Position numbers and translations under genes: made by a program. From positions 1 to 46,329 of the forward strand of contig JAUYPV010000042.1 of the NCBI GenBank assembly GCA_030697555.1: DNA of 46,329 nucleotides, in the 5' to 3' direction. Under the pieces are notes generated by a model. It was not told the DNA's origin and searched no databases. It saw only the letters and a program-made list of their open reading frames with translations. Below are positions 33,783 through 42,845 of this stretch, piece by piece. Position 1 is the first letter of the stretch. The number at the start of each line of letters is the position of its first letter. This DNA comes from Hyphomonadaceae bacterium (GTDB taxonomy: Bacteria > Pseudomonadota > Alphaproteobacteria > Caulobacterales > Hyphomonadaceae).

Positions 33783-33904
33783 GGGTGCGGCTGCCTCCTG
33801 CCTGTTCAGGCTAGCACGCAGCCATGACCCGCAAAACCTTGCGGCCCAGTTGACGCCGCTAGCGCAGTTGCCCCAACTCGCCCGGGAAACAGCGGGAGAA
33901 CGCG

Positions 33905-34678
33905 ATGCCCTACCAGCCTTTCGACCTCACAGGGAAAGTCGCACTCATAACGGGCGGCAACCGGGGCATCGGCTATGGCTTCGCCGAAGCGCTGAGCCAG
34001 GCCGGGGCGGCAGTCGCCATCTGGGGCTCGAACGAGAAGAACAATGCCGAGGCGGTGAAGAAGCTGGGCGGCAAGGCCAGGGCCTGGACCGTCAATGTCG
34101 CGGACGAGACGCAGGTCGCCTCCGCGATGGTCGATGTGGCGAAACATTTCGGCCGGATCGATTCGGTGTTCGCCAACGCCGGCATCGGGGGCGGGGCCAA
34201 GTCCTTCGCCGAATTTCCGACCGAGACGTATCGCCGGATTCTCTCGGTCAACCTCGATGGCGTGTTCTTCACGCTCCGGGAAGCGGCCAAGCACATGGTC
34301 GAGCGCGCCAACGCGGGCGATCCGGGCGGCTCGCTGGTTGGCGTGGCCTCACTCGCCGCCATCGAGGGCGCGGCCCGCAACGAGGCCTACGCCGCCACCA
34401 AGGGCGCGGTGGTCTCCATGATCAAGTCGATCGCCGTGGAGCACGCCCGCTTTGGCGTCCGCGCCAACTCCGTCCTGCCCGGCTGGATCGCCACGGACAT
34501 GACGCAAGGCGCCCAAGACAGCCCGGCCTTCGCCGAAAAAGTCATCCCGCGCGTACCCATGCGGCGCTGGGGCGAGCCGAAGGACTTCGGCGGGGTCGCC
34601 GTCTACTTAACCTCTGATGCCTCGAGCTATCACTCAGGCGACTCCTTCGTGATCGACGGGGCGTATTCGATCTTCTAG
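33905..34678 (+). CDS. SDR family oxidoreductase
   Basis: This classical SDR has 257 residues. The cofactor motif TGGNRGIG is at 16-23, NAG is in FANAGIGGG, the active-site serine is in VGVASLAA, and the catalytic pair is in YAATKGAV. The C-terminus SYHSGDSFVIDGAYSIF is of the FabG/gluconate-dehydrogenase kind. GGGAGA seven bases upstream supports the start. The substrate is unknown. It is divergent from the secreted-protein gene at 33782, with 122 bases between, and precedes the DedA gene by 47 bases. Confidence 0.87.
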   Translation: MPYQPFDLTGKVALITGGNRGIGYGFAEALSQAGAAVAIWGSNEKNNAEAVKKLGGKARAWTVNVADETQVASAMVDVAKHFGRIDSVFANAGIGGGAKSFAEFPTETYRRILSVNLDGVFFTLREAAKHMVERANAGDPGGSLVGVASLAAIEGAARNEAYAATKGAVVSMIKSIAVEHARFGVRANSVLPGWIATDMTQGAQDSPAFAEKVIPRVPMRRWGEPKDFGGVAVYLTSDASSYHSGDSFVIDGAYSIF

Positions 34679-34725
34679 TCAGGTCCCAGCTTGCCAGCCG
34701 CGATACTGCAGGGGTCGTTTCCAAG

Positions 34726-35289
34726 ATGAGCTGGATCACCGACTTCTTCGCGAACAATCCGTGGTCGGTCTACCTGATCGCGATGATCGGGCCCTTCGTG
34801 CAGGAAGACACCGCCGTGATCGGAGCGGCCAGTTCGGCCGCGGCCGGAACCGGCGAACCGGCCCTGCTCCTTCTTGCGACGTGGGCCGGCCTCGTCGTCA
34901 GCGATGGCTGGAAGTACTGGGCCGGCAGGCTCGCCTACAAACTTCCCTGGGCGGCAAAGTTCACGGCCGACCCGCGCGTGATGGCCGCTCACGACAAGGT
35001 AGTGAAGCGCATCGGCATCGCCCTGATCGTCGCGCGGTTCGTTCCCGGCACGCGGATTCCCCTCAACGTCGCTTGCGGCCTGTTCCGCGTGTCATTTCTC
35101 AAGTTCATTCTGCTGATCATGCTGTCAGCCGCGCTCTATCTCGGGCTTGCCTTCGCGGTCTTTTCGACCTTGGGCGCGATCGTTGGCGAGCAGGTACGCT
35201 CAGCCATCCCGTTTGTCGTCGTGCCGCTGGTGCTCGTCATTGTCGCGGTCGCCTGGACCCGAAAGCCGAAGCAATCTCCATCGGTATGA
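34726..35289 (+). CDS. DedA family membrane protein
   Basis: The 187-residue integral membrane protein carries the DedA/VTT motif: an acidic re-entrant segment GPFVQEDTAVIGAASSAAAG near the N-terminus and ARFVPGTRIPLNVACG in the middle. Two C-terminal hydrophobic helices follow. DedA proteins recycle undecaprenyl phosphate or flip phospholipids, sometimes driven by proton gradient (family knowledge). The charged residues E and D in FVQED and R in FVPGTR are those usually needed. The gap after it (35290-35496) is AT-rich with two T-runs and should carry the next promoter. Confidence 0.85.
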   Translation: MSWITDFFANNPWSVYLIAMIGPFVQEDTAVIGAASSAAAGTGEPALLLLATWAGLVVSDGWKYWAGRLAYKLPWAAKFTADPRVMAAHDKVVKRIGIALIVARFVPGTRIPLNVACGLFRVSFLKFILLIMLSAALYLGLAFAVFSTLGAIVGEQVRSAIPFVVVPLVLVIVAVAWTRKPKQSPSV

Positions 35290-35496
35290 GAGGATCGAAG
35301 CGGCTGCGGCTTCTCCAACGGGGCGAGTGGGAGGCCGTTCACGTCAGCGCTGCATTCCATTTTTTTAATCTGAAGTTCCAAAGTTTTTTCATTCTCGCTC
35401 TACTCCTCAGCGAAGTTGCTCGTTACAAGAAATCTCTTCTGACCTGCGGGGGCGCTAGCGTTTAGGTAGAACGCGCGGCCGGAGTGCAGGTTTGGC

Positions 35497-37338
35497 ATGA
35501 TCCCCAAAAATGATGACGGCGTGATCGAGCGCGTGGCCGCCGAGCCGCAGCCAACCGATGTGTCTGCTCCTTCCAGCACAGCACCGTCGCCGCCACCGGG
35601 CGTGACACGCCGCATGGGCTTGCGTGTCCTTGCGCCACTTGTGGCGGCGCTTGCGGTCGACGCATGCGGTGGCGGAGGGGGCGGAGGGGGCGGGGGCGGA
35701 TCGGGTTCGTCGCCTCCAGTCTCTCCACCGATCTCGCCGCCTCCTCCGCCGCCTCCACCGGCATCTCCGCCGCCTCCGCCGGGACCGCCGTCTCCGCCGC
35801 CTCCGGTCGGGCCTGTTTCACTGCAGGAAGCGTCGCGATTCCTCGTCCAGGCCACCTTCGGGCCGACCCTGGCGGAGGTGCAAAACGTGGCGTCGACCGG
35901 CTTCCCGGCCTGGATCGATGCGCAGTTTGCCACGGCGCGGCCCGGAACCCATTGGGCCTTCCCGCAGCGTGCGACGGAGCCGGTGTTTTCCGCAGCCGAA
36001 AGCTTCTGGACGCAGGCAGTCCGCGGCGCCGATCAGCTGCGTCAGCGCGTGGCGTTTGCCCTGTCCGAGATTTTCGTCGTCTCGGCGACGAGCGGTGAAC
36101 TGTCCGTCCTCGCCGAGCCCAACGTCGCCTACATGGACATGCTGGCCAACAACGCGTTCGGGAACTTCCGGACCCTGCTCGAAGGCGTGGCGCGCGCTCC
36201 CGCCATGGGCTGGTTCCTGTCGCACCTGGCGAACGAGAAGGAAGACCCAGTCACCGGCCGCATCCCGGATCAGAACTTCGCACGCGAGGTGATGCAGCTC
36301 TTCACCATCGGCCTGTGGGAGCTAAATGCGGACGGGTCCAGGCGCCTGGACGGCGGTGGCCAGCCGATCCCCACCTACGGCCAGGCGGAAATCGCCGGCA
36401 TGTCGCGCGTGTTCACCGGCCTGAGCTGGGCGCAGAACTGGTGGGGTCCCTACGACTGGAACCTGCCGATGAACTATTATCCGCAGTACGTCTCCGGCAG
36501 CGAAAAACGAATTGTCGGCGGCGTCGTGATCCCCGCCAACACCTCAGGCCCCGAGAGCGTCCGCATCGCGCTCGACACGCTGTTCAACCATCCCAACACC
36601 GGCCCGTTCATCGGCGAGCAGCTGATCAAGCGTCTGGTGACGTCCAATCCCAGCCGCGCCTATGTCGGACGCGTCGCCGCCGCGTTCGCCAACAACGGCG
36701 CGGGCGTGCGTGGAGACATGCGGGCCCTGATCAGGGCCGTGCTCATGGATCCCGAAGCGCGCGATCCCGCCAAACTGCAGGATCCCAACTGGGGCAAGCT
36801 GCGCGAGCCGATCCTTCGCATCTCGGCCTGGGCAAGGGCGTTTAACGCGCAGAACTCCGCCGGGCGGCTGTCGTTCTGGGGGTATGACGATCCGTTCGAC
36901 AACCTTGCCCAGCTGGCGCTGCGCCCGCCCTCGGTGTTCAACTGGTTCCGTCCCGACTATTCGCCACCAGGCTCGATCCGAGCAAGCGGCCTTGTTGCGC
37001 CTGAGTTCCAAATCACGCACGAGAGTTCGACCACGGGCTACGCCAACTTCGTCGGCGATGTCGTCTCCACCGGATTCGATGTCCGGTTCTTCCATCCCGA
37101 CAACCCGCCCATAGTGGGGACCTACACAGCCGAGCTGGCGCTTGCCGACCAGCCGGACGCTCTTCTCGACCGCCTCGATCTCGTGCTGATGGCCGGGCAA
37201 CTTTCGGCGGGGACGCGCGCAACCATCAGGACCGCGATCGACGCCATTCCAACCACCGCAACCGACGCTTCCCAGCGGCGCGTCCAGACCGCGGTGGCGC
37301 TCTGCATGATGTCTCCCGATTTTGTCGTCCAGAAGTAG
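35497..37338 (+). CDS. DUF1800 family protein, Tat-exported
   Basis: The 613-residue protein has a 37-residue polar N-tail, then a twin-arginine motif TRRMGLRVLA with Arg38-39. A hydrophobic stretch ends at Cys57 in VDAC, possibly a Tat lipoprotein. Eleven glycines (58-68) and a proline/serine tract (73-106) make a long linker. The DUF1800 body starts at LQEASRFLVQATFGPT and includes NEKEDPVTGRIPDQNFAREVMQLFTIGLWELN, a strong family block, and ARDPAKLQDPNWGKLREPILR. The function of the family is unknown; it is always found with DUF1501 partners, as here, ten bases apart. Confidence 0.87.
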   Translation: MIPKNDDGVIERVAAEPQPTDVSAPSSTAPSPPPGVTRRMGLRVLAPLVAALAVDACGGGGGGGGGGGSGSSPPVSPPISPPPPPPPPASPPPPPGPPSPPPPVGPVSLQEASRFLVQATFGPTLAEVQNVASTGFPAWIDAQFATARPGTHWAFPQRATEPVFSAAESFWTQAVRGADQLRQRVAFALSEIFVVSATSGELSVLAEPNVAYMDMLANNAFGNFRTLLEGVARAPAMGWFLSHLANEKEDPVTGRIPDQNFAREVMQLFTIGLWELNADGSRRLDGGGQPIPTYGQAEIAGMSRVFTGLSWAQNWWGPYDWNLPMNYYPQYVSGSEKRIVGGVVIPANTSGPESVRIALDTLFNHPNTGPFIGEQLIKRLVTSNPSRAYVGRVAAAFANNGAGVRGDMRALIRAVLMDPEARDPAKLQDPNWGKLREPILRISAWARAFNAQNSAGRLSFWGYDDPFDNLAQLALRPPSVFNWFRPDYSPPGSIRASGLVAPEFQITHESSTTGYANFVGDVVSTGFDVRFFHPDNPPIVGTYTAELALADQPDALLDRLDLVLMAGQLSAGTRATIRTAIDAIPTTATDASQRRVQTAVALCMMSPDFVVQK

Positions 37339-37348
37339 GCGAAGCCCA

Positions 37349-38743
37349 ATGTCCATTCCGCCCGAATTCGATTCGTCCGATCGCAGCCATGGCAGCGCAA
37401 CGCGGCGCGAAGCGTTGAAGACGCTCGGCCTCGCCGCCTCTGTCGGCGTGCCCCTGCTGGCGCCGATGATCGCTACCGGGTCAGCCGCGGCCCAAACCGC
37501 GGACGACTACAAGGCGATAGTCTGCGTCGGCCAGTATGGGGGTAACGACCAGTCCAATTCGGTCATTCCCCGGTCTGGCGCTGGCTATTCGAGCTACCAG
37601 TCGGCCCGCCCGACCCTGGCAATCCCCGCCGCCAACATTCTTCCGGTCACGCCCACGGGCTTCACCGGGCCGGAGCTGGGATTTTCTCCGTCGCTTCCGG
37701 GACTGCGCACGCTGTTCGAGCAGGGCCGGTGCGCCGTGCTCGCCAATGTCGGGCCGCTCGTGGAGCCGATCACGCGCGCTCAATGGCAGGCCGGCACAAA
37801 GCCTGTGCCGCGCCAGCTCTTCTCGCACTCCGACCAGTTCACGATCTGGGAGTCCGGCCTGCCGGATCGCACGTCCCAGAGCGGCTGGCTCGGCAGGCTG
37901 GGAGATGTGACGGCGGGCGCCTTCAACCCGAACAGCCAGGTGTCGATCACGATGTCGATCGCAGGCACGACGCTGATCCTGGCTGGAGAACAGACGATTC
38001 AATACCAGGTCTCCCCAGGGGGTGTGGTGCGTGTGCAGGACCTGACTTCGCTTTACGGCTCCGCGGCCGGCGGCGCGGCCGTGCGCCAGCTTCTGACGCA
38101 GAGCAGAGCCAACCTGTTCGAGAGCGGCTTTACGACCATCTGCTCCCGGGCGATCAGCAATGCCGGTCTTGTGGAAAGCGCGCTGGCGGCGCAACCGGCG
38201 CTGACGACCGCCTTCCCCGGCACACCCCTCGGCGCCCAGGCCAGGATGGTCGCCCGCATGATCGGCACGCGCAATCAGGTCGCCCAGAAACGTCAGGTAT
38301 TCTTCATTTCCTCCGGGGGATGGGACACGCACAACACGCTTATCGAGGAGCATCCGGGCCGCCTCCAGGAACTCGACGGCGCGATCAGCGCACTTTACGC
38401 GGCAACCGCGGAGATGGGGGTCGCCAACAACGTCACGATCTTCACCGCCTCTGAATTCGGCCGATGCCTGCAGCACAACGGCAGAGGCTCCGACCATGGA
38501 TGGGGCGGCCACCATTTCATCGTGGGCGGCGCGGTGCAGGGACGCAGGATCTATGGGTCCTGGCCGACGGTCGCCCTGGGTGGCGCGGAAGACGCTGGAA
38601 ACGGAGCGCTCATCCCGACCACGGCCCTCGACGAGTATGGCGCCACGCTGGCGCGCTGGTTCGGCGCAAGTACGGCCCAGCAAAATACCGTCATGCCGAA
38701 TCTTTCCAGGTTCAGCCGTCCCAATCTTGGCTTCCTGGGCTAG
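37349..38743 (+). CDS. DUF1501 family protein, Tat-exported
   Basis: The 464-residue protein begins with a twin-arginine signal ATRREALKTLG (Arg24-25) ending near SAAAQT. The DUF1501 body (sulfatase/alkaline-phosphatase-like fold) has VCVGQYGGNDQSNSVIPR early on. Further blocks are SHSDQFTIWESG, FFISSGGWDTHNTL, the metal-site-like FTASEFGRCLQHNGRGSDHGWGGHH and a C-terminal VMPNLSRF. Asp, His and Asn positions resemble a metal site, but no activity is proven. It is cotranscribed with the DUF1800 gene. Tat export of both suggests they fold, perhaps with cofactor, before crossing the membrane. Confidence 0.87.
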   Translation: MSIPPEFDSSDRSHGSATRREALKTLGLAASVGVPLLAPMIATGSAAAQTADDYKAIVCVGQYGGNDQSNSVIPRSGAGYSSYQSARPTLAIPAANILPVTPTGFTGPELGFSPSLPGLRTLFEQGRCAVLANVGPLVEPITRAQWQAGTKPVPRQLFSHSDQFTIWESGLPDRTSQSGWLGRLGDVTAGAFNPNSQVSITMSIAGTTLILAGEQTIQYQVSPGGVVRVQDLTSLYGSAAGGAAVRQLLTQSRANLFESGFTTICSRAISNAGLVESALAAQPALTTAFPGTPLGAQARMVARMIGTRNQVAQKRQVFFISSGGWDTHNTLIEEHPGRLQELDGAISALYAATAEMGVANNVTIFTASEFGRCLQHNGRGSDHGWGGHHFIVGGAVQGRRIYGSWPTVALGGAEDAGNGALIPTTALDEYGATLARWFGASTAQQNTVMPNLSRFSRPNLGFLG

Positions 38744-38829
38744 TTGATCAGACGGTCGCCTGGAAAGCGTCGCCTCTTCCGCCGCCATTGCCGCTGTCCT
38801 ATCGTCGTGGCTGTCGATGGGGACTGTTC

Positions 38830-41800
38830 ATGAAGTTTCGTCTGTTCGCGTTCGTGGCCGTGATCGCCGTTGCCGCCACGGCATCGGCCCAGCAGGCGCC
38901 AGCCTCCGGCAAGAAGGACGAGAAGCCCAAGTGGGATGTCGCATCCCCGCCCGGCGTGACGACGCGGGCTGTCCCGATCAATGTCGAGGAAGGCACCTGG
39001 ATGAACGTCGATGTGAGCCCGGACGGGCGCACTATCGCGTTCGACCTGCTCGGCGACATCTACACCATCCCGGTAAGTGGAGGGACCGCAACAAGGATCG
39101 CGGAAGGCATTCCCTTCGAAATGCAGCCGGCCTTCTCGCCGGACGGCAAAAAGATCGCCTTCACGAGCGATCGCGGCGGCGGCGACAATATCTGGATCAT
39201 GAACGCGGACGGTTCCGACAAGCGCCAGCTCACCGAAGAGAAGTTCCGGCTTCTTAACGAGCCGACCTGGAGCAGGGACGGCGCCTTCATCGCCGCCCGC
39301 AAGCACTTCACCACACAACGCTCGCTCGGGACCGGCGAGATCTGGATGTATCACGTGGGCGGCGGCGAAGGCGTCCTGCTGGTCAAGCGCGCCAGCGAGG
39401 CGCTGCAGAAGGAGCTCGGCGAGCCCGAATTCACGCCGGATGGAACCGGCATCTACTACACGCGCAACGTCTCGCCGGGTAACACCTTCCAGTACGCGCA
39501 GGATTCAAACACCAGCCTGTTCGAGATCGAGCGGTACGACATCGCCGATGGTGAGGTCTACACAGCGGTCAGCGGCGCGGGCGGCGCGGTGCGCCCAACA
39601 CCCTCGCCCGACGGCAAAAAGCTGGCCTTCGTCCGCCGCGAGCGCGGCAAGTCGAAGCTCTATGTGAAGGACTTCGCCTCCGGCGACATAACCAAGCTTT
39701 ACGATGTGCTCGACCAGGACATGCAGGAGACCTGGGCCGTCCACGGCGTCTATCCGACCATGGACTGGCTGCCGGACTCGAAGTCGGTCGTGTTCTGGGC
39801 CGGTGGCAAGATCCGCCGTGTCGACCTCGCCGGCGCCTCCAGCGTGATCCCATTCCGCGTCAGCGACACTCGCACCGTCGTCGATCCGCCGCGCCCGCAG
39901 GTCGCTGTCGCCCCCGACAGCTTCCAGACCAAGATGCCCCGCTACGCCTCCGTCTCGCCGGATGGGAAGCAGGTCGTGTTCGAAAGCCTCGGCCGCCTTT
40001 ATGTGAAAGCGCTGCCCGATGGCGCCCCGCGCCGCATCACGCGCTCCAGTGGACAGGAGCTGGAACTCTTCCCGTCCTTCTCGCGCGACGGCCGCAGCAT
40101 CGTTTTCGTCGAATGGACCGACGACAAGCTCGGCCAGATCCGCACGGTCGCCGCCAACGGCTCCAACCTGCGCACCATCACCCAGCAGCCCGGCCACTAT
40201 CGCCGCCCGCGTTTCTCACCCGACGGCAAGATCATCGTGTTCGAGAAAGGCTCGGGCGGTAACCTCCTGTCCGATAGCCGGTCGGACAATCCGGGTGTCT
40301 ATCGCGTCGCCGCAGCAGGCGGGCCGAACGTTCGCGTCACCCGAGAAGGCAACGGCCCTCACTTCGGCGCCGCCAACGACCGCATCTTCATGGCCACGAC
40401 CGAAGACACCAAGGCAACCCTGATCAGCGTCGACCTCAATGGCGAGGCAAAGCGCAAGCATGCGACCGGCGAACTGGTCACCTCGTTCGAGGTCTCGCCC
40501 ACCGGCGCCGCGCTGGCCTTCCGCGACAACTATGCCGGCTACGTCATGCCCATGACGCCCGGCCCGCAGGACATCTCTTCGGGTAAGGAGGGCGCCGCCG
40601 TTCCCGTCGTGAAGATAAGCGAGGGTGGGGCGAGCTATCTCGGCTGGTCCAGCAATGGCGCCCAACTCAACTGGACGCTCGGGCCGCAGCTCTATTCCGT
40701 CCCGTCCGCCTCGATCCTGCCCTCTGGGCCCAAGCCGCAGTTGGCGGAGGAGCAGGAGCCGCCCAAAGGCTACGAACCGCCGAAGACTGGTGTTTCGCTC
40801 GCCGTCACCGTCCCAGCGGAAAAGCCAAGCGGCACGACAGTCCTCACTGGCGCGCGCATCGTCACCATGTCGAACGCCAGTGGCGGCGTCATCGAGAACG
40901 GCGCCGTCGTCATTACGGGCAATCGCATCACCGCCATCGGGCAGGCCGGCGCGATCACCGTCCCGGCCGGCTCGCGCACGGTCGACGTCACCGGCAAAAC
41001 CATCATCCCCGGCCTGATCGACAGCCACGCCCATGGCCCACAGGGCGACGACGACATCGTCCCCAACCAGAACTGGTCCTCGATCGCTCACCTGGCTTTG
41101 GGCGTCACCACCGTGTTCGACCCGTCCAACTCGGCCAGCGAGGCCTTCCCGTCCGAGGAGATGCAGCGCGCCGGCCGCATCATCGGGCCACGCACCTTCT
41201 CCACGGCCGAAGTTGTCTACGGAGCGAAAGGCTTCGGCTTCGCCAGCATCGACTCATACGAAGACGCCCTCGCCCACGTCCGCCGCCTCAAGGCCCAGGG
41301 CGCGCACGGCATCAAGAACTACAACCAGCCGCGCCGCGACCAGCGCCAGCAGGTCGCCGCCGCCGCCAAGGCGGAGAACATGATCGTCGTCGCCGAAGGC
41401 GCATCGCTGTTCACGCAGGACATGACCCTGATCACCGACGGCAACACCAGCCTCGAGCACAACATCCCGCAGCTGGTTCTCTACGAGGATGTGCTCAGCC
41501 TCTTCGCGCAGTCTGGGGTCGACTATATTCCGACCCTGGTGGTCACCTATGGCGGCCTGGCAGCCGACCCCTATTGGCGTTACGCCACCGACGTCTGGGC
41601 CCACCCGATCCTCTCGAAGCACGTCCCCCCGCACATCCTGCAGCCAACGTCCGTTCGCAGCACCAAGGCGCCGGAAACAGACTACGTCGACCAGTACAGC
41701 GCCCGGGAAGCCAAGAAGCTGGCCGACCGGGGCGTGCGCGTCTCGATCGGCGCACACGGCCAGGAAGAAGGGCTGGGCTCGCACTGGGAGCTGTGGTCCT

Positions 41801-42066
41801 TCGTCCGCGGCGGCATGACGCCGCTGGAGGCGCTAAGGGCAGGCACGATCGTCTCGGCCCAGCACCTCGGCTTCGACCGCGACATCGGCTCGCTTGAGGC
41901 CGGCAAGCTGGCGGACCTCGTGATCCTCAACGCCAACCCGCTCGCCGACATCCGCAACTCGGACAAGATCGACCGCGTGATGGTCAACGGCCGTCTCTAC
42001 GACGCCGTGACCATGAACGAGGTCGTCACGGGAACCCGCAAGCGGACGCCCTATTACTGGGAATGA
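38830..42066 (+). CDS. Beta-propeller (TolB-like) amidohydrolase
   Basis: The 1078-residue secreted protein has a signal peptide (about 1-20, ASAQ). Residues about 45-640 are PD40/WD40-like repeats typical of TolB and tricorn proteins (for example FSPDGKKIAFTSDRGG and PSPDGKKLAFVRRE). An amidohydrolase domain (about 665-1078) follows, with the metal motif IDSHAHGP, a lysine block GIKNYNQP, His in SLEHNIP, the IGAHGQEEGLGSHWEL block and a late GSLEAGKLADLVIL. Such proteins are thought to be exported hydrolases or peptidases; the substrate is unknown. GGGGA precedes the ATG. The frame is open from 38464, but that part overlaps the DUF1501 gene. Confidence 0.88.
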   Translation: MKFRLFAFVAVIAVAATASAQQAPASGKKDEKPKWDVASPPGVTTRAVPINVEEGTWMNVDVSPDGRTIAFDLLGDIYTIPVSGGTATRIAEGIPFEMQPAFSPDGKKIAFTSDRGGGDNIWIMNADGSDKRQLTEEKFRLLNEPTWSRDGAFIAARKHFTTQRSLGTGEIWMYHVGGGEGVLLVKRASEALQKELGEPEFTPDGTGIYYTRNVSPGNTFQYAQDSNTSLFEIERYDIADGEVYTAVSGAGGAVRPTPSPDGKKLAFVRRERGKSKLYVKDFASGDITKLYDVLDQDMQETWAVHGVYPTMDWLPDSKSVVFWAGGKIRRVDLAGASSVIPFRVSDTRTVVDPPRPQVAVAPDSFQTKMPRYASVSPDGKQVVFESLGRLYVKALPDGAPRRITRSSGQELELFPSFSRDGRSIVFVEWTDDKLGQIRTVAANGSNLRTITQQPGHYRRPRFSPDGKIIVFEKGSGGNLLSDSRSDNPGVYRVAAAGGPNVRVTREGNGPHFGAANDRIFMATTEDTKATLISVDLNGEAKRKHATGELVTSFEVSPTGAALAFRDNYAGYVMPMTPGPQDISSGKEGAAVPVVKISEGGASYLGWSSNGAQLNWTLGPQLYSVPSASILPSGPKPQLAEEQEPPKGYEPPKTGVSLAVTVPAEKPSGTTVLTGARIVTMSNASGGVIENGAVVITGNRITAIGQAGAITVPAGSRTVDVTGKTIIPGLIDSHAHGPQGDDDIVPNQNWSSIAHLALGVTTVFDPSNSASEAFPSEEMQRAGRIIGPRTFSTAEVVYGAKGFGFASIDSYEDALAHVRRLKAQGAHGIKNYNQPRRDQRQQVAAAAKAENMIVVAEGASLFTQDMTLITDGNTSLEHNIPQLVLYEDVLSLFAQSGVDYIPTLVVTYGGLAADPYWRYATDVWAHPILSKHVPPHILQPTSVRSTKAPETDYVDQYSAREAKKLADRGVRVSIGAHGQEEGLGSHWELWSFVRGGMTPLEALRAGTIVSAQHLGFDRDIGSLEAGKLADLVILNANPLADIRNSDKIDRVMVNGRLYDAVTMNEVVTGTRKRTPYYWE

Positions 42067-42139
42067 CTCGCAGCTAGCGCCCTCCGTCCTATCCAATGTT
42101 TGGTTGGCGCGCCCGCGTGTAGCTGTGCGCTCGAAAATC

Positions 42140-42164
42140 GGAACCCGCCTGTGAGGTTGGCGTT
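42140..42164 (+). promoter_or_regulatory. EcfG-type (general stress) promoter
   Basis: GGAAC (42140-42144), a 16-base spacer and CGTT (42161-42164) match the EcfG consensus exactly, with the same spacer length as the site at 13210-13234. Transcription would begin near 42171, about 20 bases before the hemerythrin ATG, leaving room for its AGGAGG ribosome site. Confidence 0.75.
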
Positions 42165-42191
42165 TGTGCGATGCCCCACAGGAGGTTCCAA

Positions 42192-42707
42192 ATGGCGACA
42201 GCACGCACCAACGAAGACACCCGCAAGTCACCCGCCCGCAAATCCGCCAAACAGGAGATGGATGCGATCCAGCTTCTCAAGGCCGACCATCGCGAGGTCG
42301 AGGGCTGGTTCGAGGAATTCGAGAAGACACGCGCCGACGGCAAGAAGGAAAAGCTTGCCCACAAGATCTGTACGGCCCTGACCGTCCACACCCAGATCGA
42401 GGAAGAAATCTTCTACCCGGCCTTCCTGGAAGCCACCGGCGAGGAAGACATGAGCGACGAGGCCTATGTCGAGCACGACGGCGCCAAGAAGCTGATCGCC
42501 GAAATCGAGGCCGGCACGCCGGAATCCGACAAGTGGGAAGCCAAGGTCACAGTGCTGAGCGAGATGATCGAGCACCATGTCCACGAGGAAGAAATGCGCG
42601 ACGGCATGTTCGCCAAGGCCAGGAAGTCCGGCATGGACCTCGAGGAACTCGGCGCCCGCATGGTCGCCCGCAAGAAGGAACTGATGAAGAACGCCGGAAA
42701 GCTCTAG
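42192..42707 (+). CDS. Hemerythrin HHE domain protein
   Basis: The 171-residue protein has a Lys/Arg/Thr-rich N-tail, then a four-helix hemerythrin domain. Iron-ligand His/Glu sites are visible in LLKADHREVEGWF, ALTVHTQIEEEIFYPAF, YVEHDGAKKLIAEIE and MIEHHVHEEEMRDGMF. The non-haem di-iron site may sense or store O2, NO or peroxide (family knowledge). AGGAGG six to seven bases before 42192 is a very strong ribosome site. An exact EcfG-type promoter upstream makes it a likely general-stress gene. Confidence 0.9.
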   Translation: MATARTNEDTRKSPARKSAKQEMDAIQLLKADHREVEGWFEEFEKTRADGKKEKLAHKICTALTVHTQIEEEIFYPAFLEATGEEDMSDEAYVEHDGAKKLIAEIEAGTPESDKWEAKVTVLSEMIEHHVHEEEMRDGMFAKARKSGMDLEELGARMVARKKELMKNAGKL

Positions 42708-42743
42708 CGGCGTCTTCCGCTTAGACATTGTCAGAGACCAACA

Positions 42744-42777
42744 ATGGGACGGCAGGCCGACGGGCTTGCCGTCCCAT
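42744..42777 (+). terminator. Probable terminator hairpin after the hemerythrin gene
   Basis: ATGGGACGGCA (42744-42754) pairs perfectly with TGCCGTCCCAT (42767-42777), and GCC/GGC inside can extend the stem. No T-run follows (CACGATTATC), so intrinsic termination is uncertain. It could also act in the leader of the M16 peptidase gene that starts 69 bases on. Confidence 0.5.
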
Positions 42778-42845
42778 CACGATTATCGATAAGACTCCTT
42801 GGAGAAGGCGCGGGCCGCCCGCGCGCATAGAAGAAGAGTCCTGTG

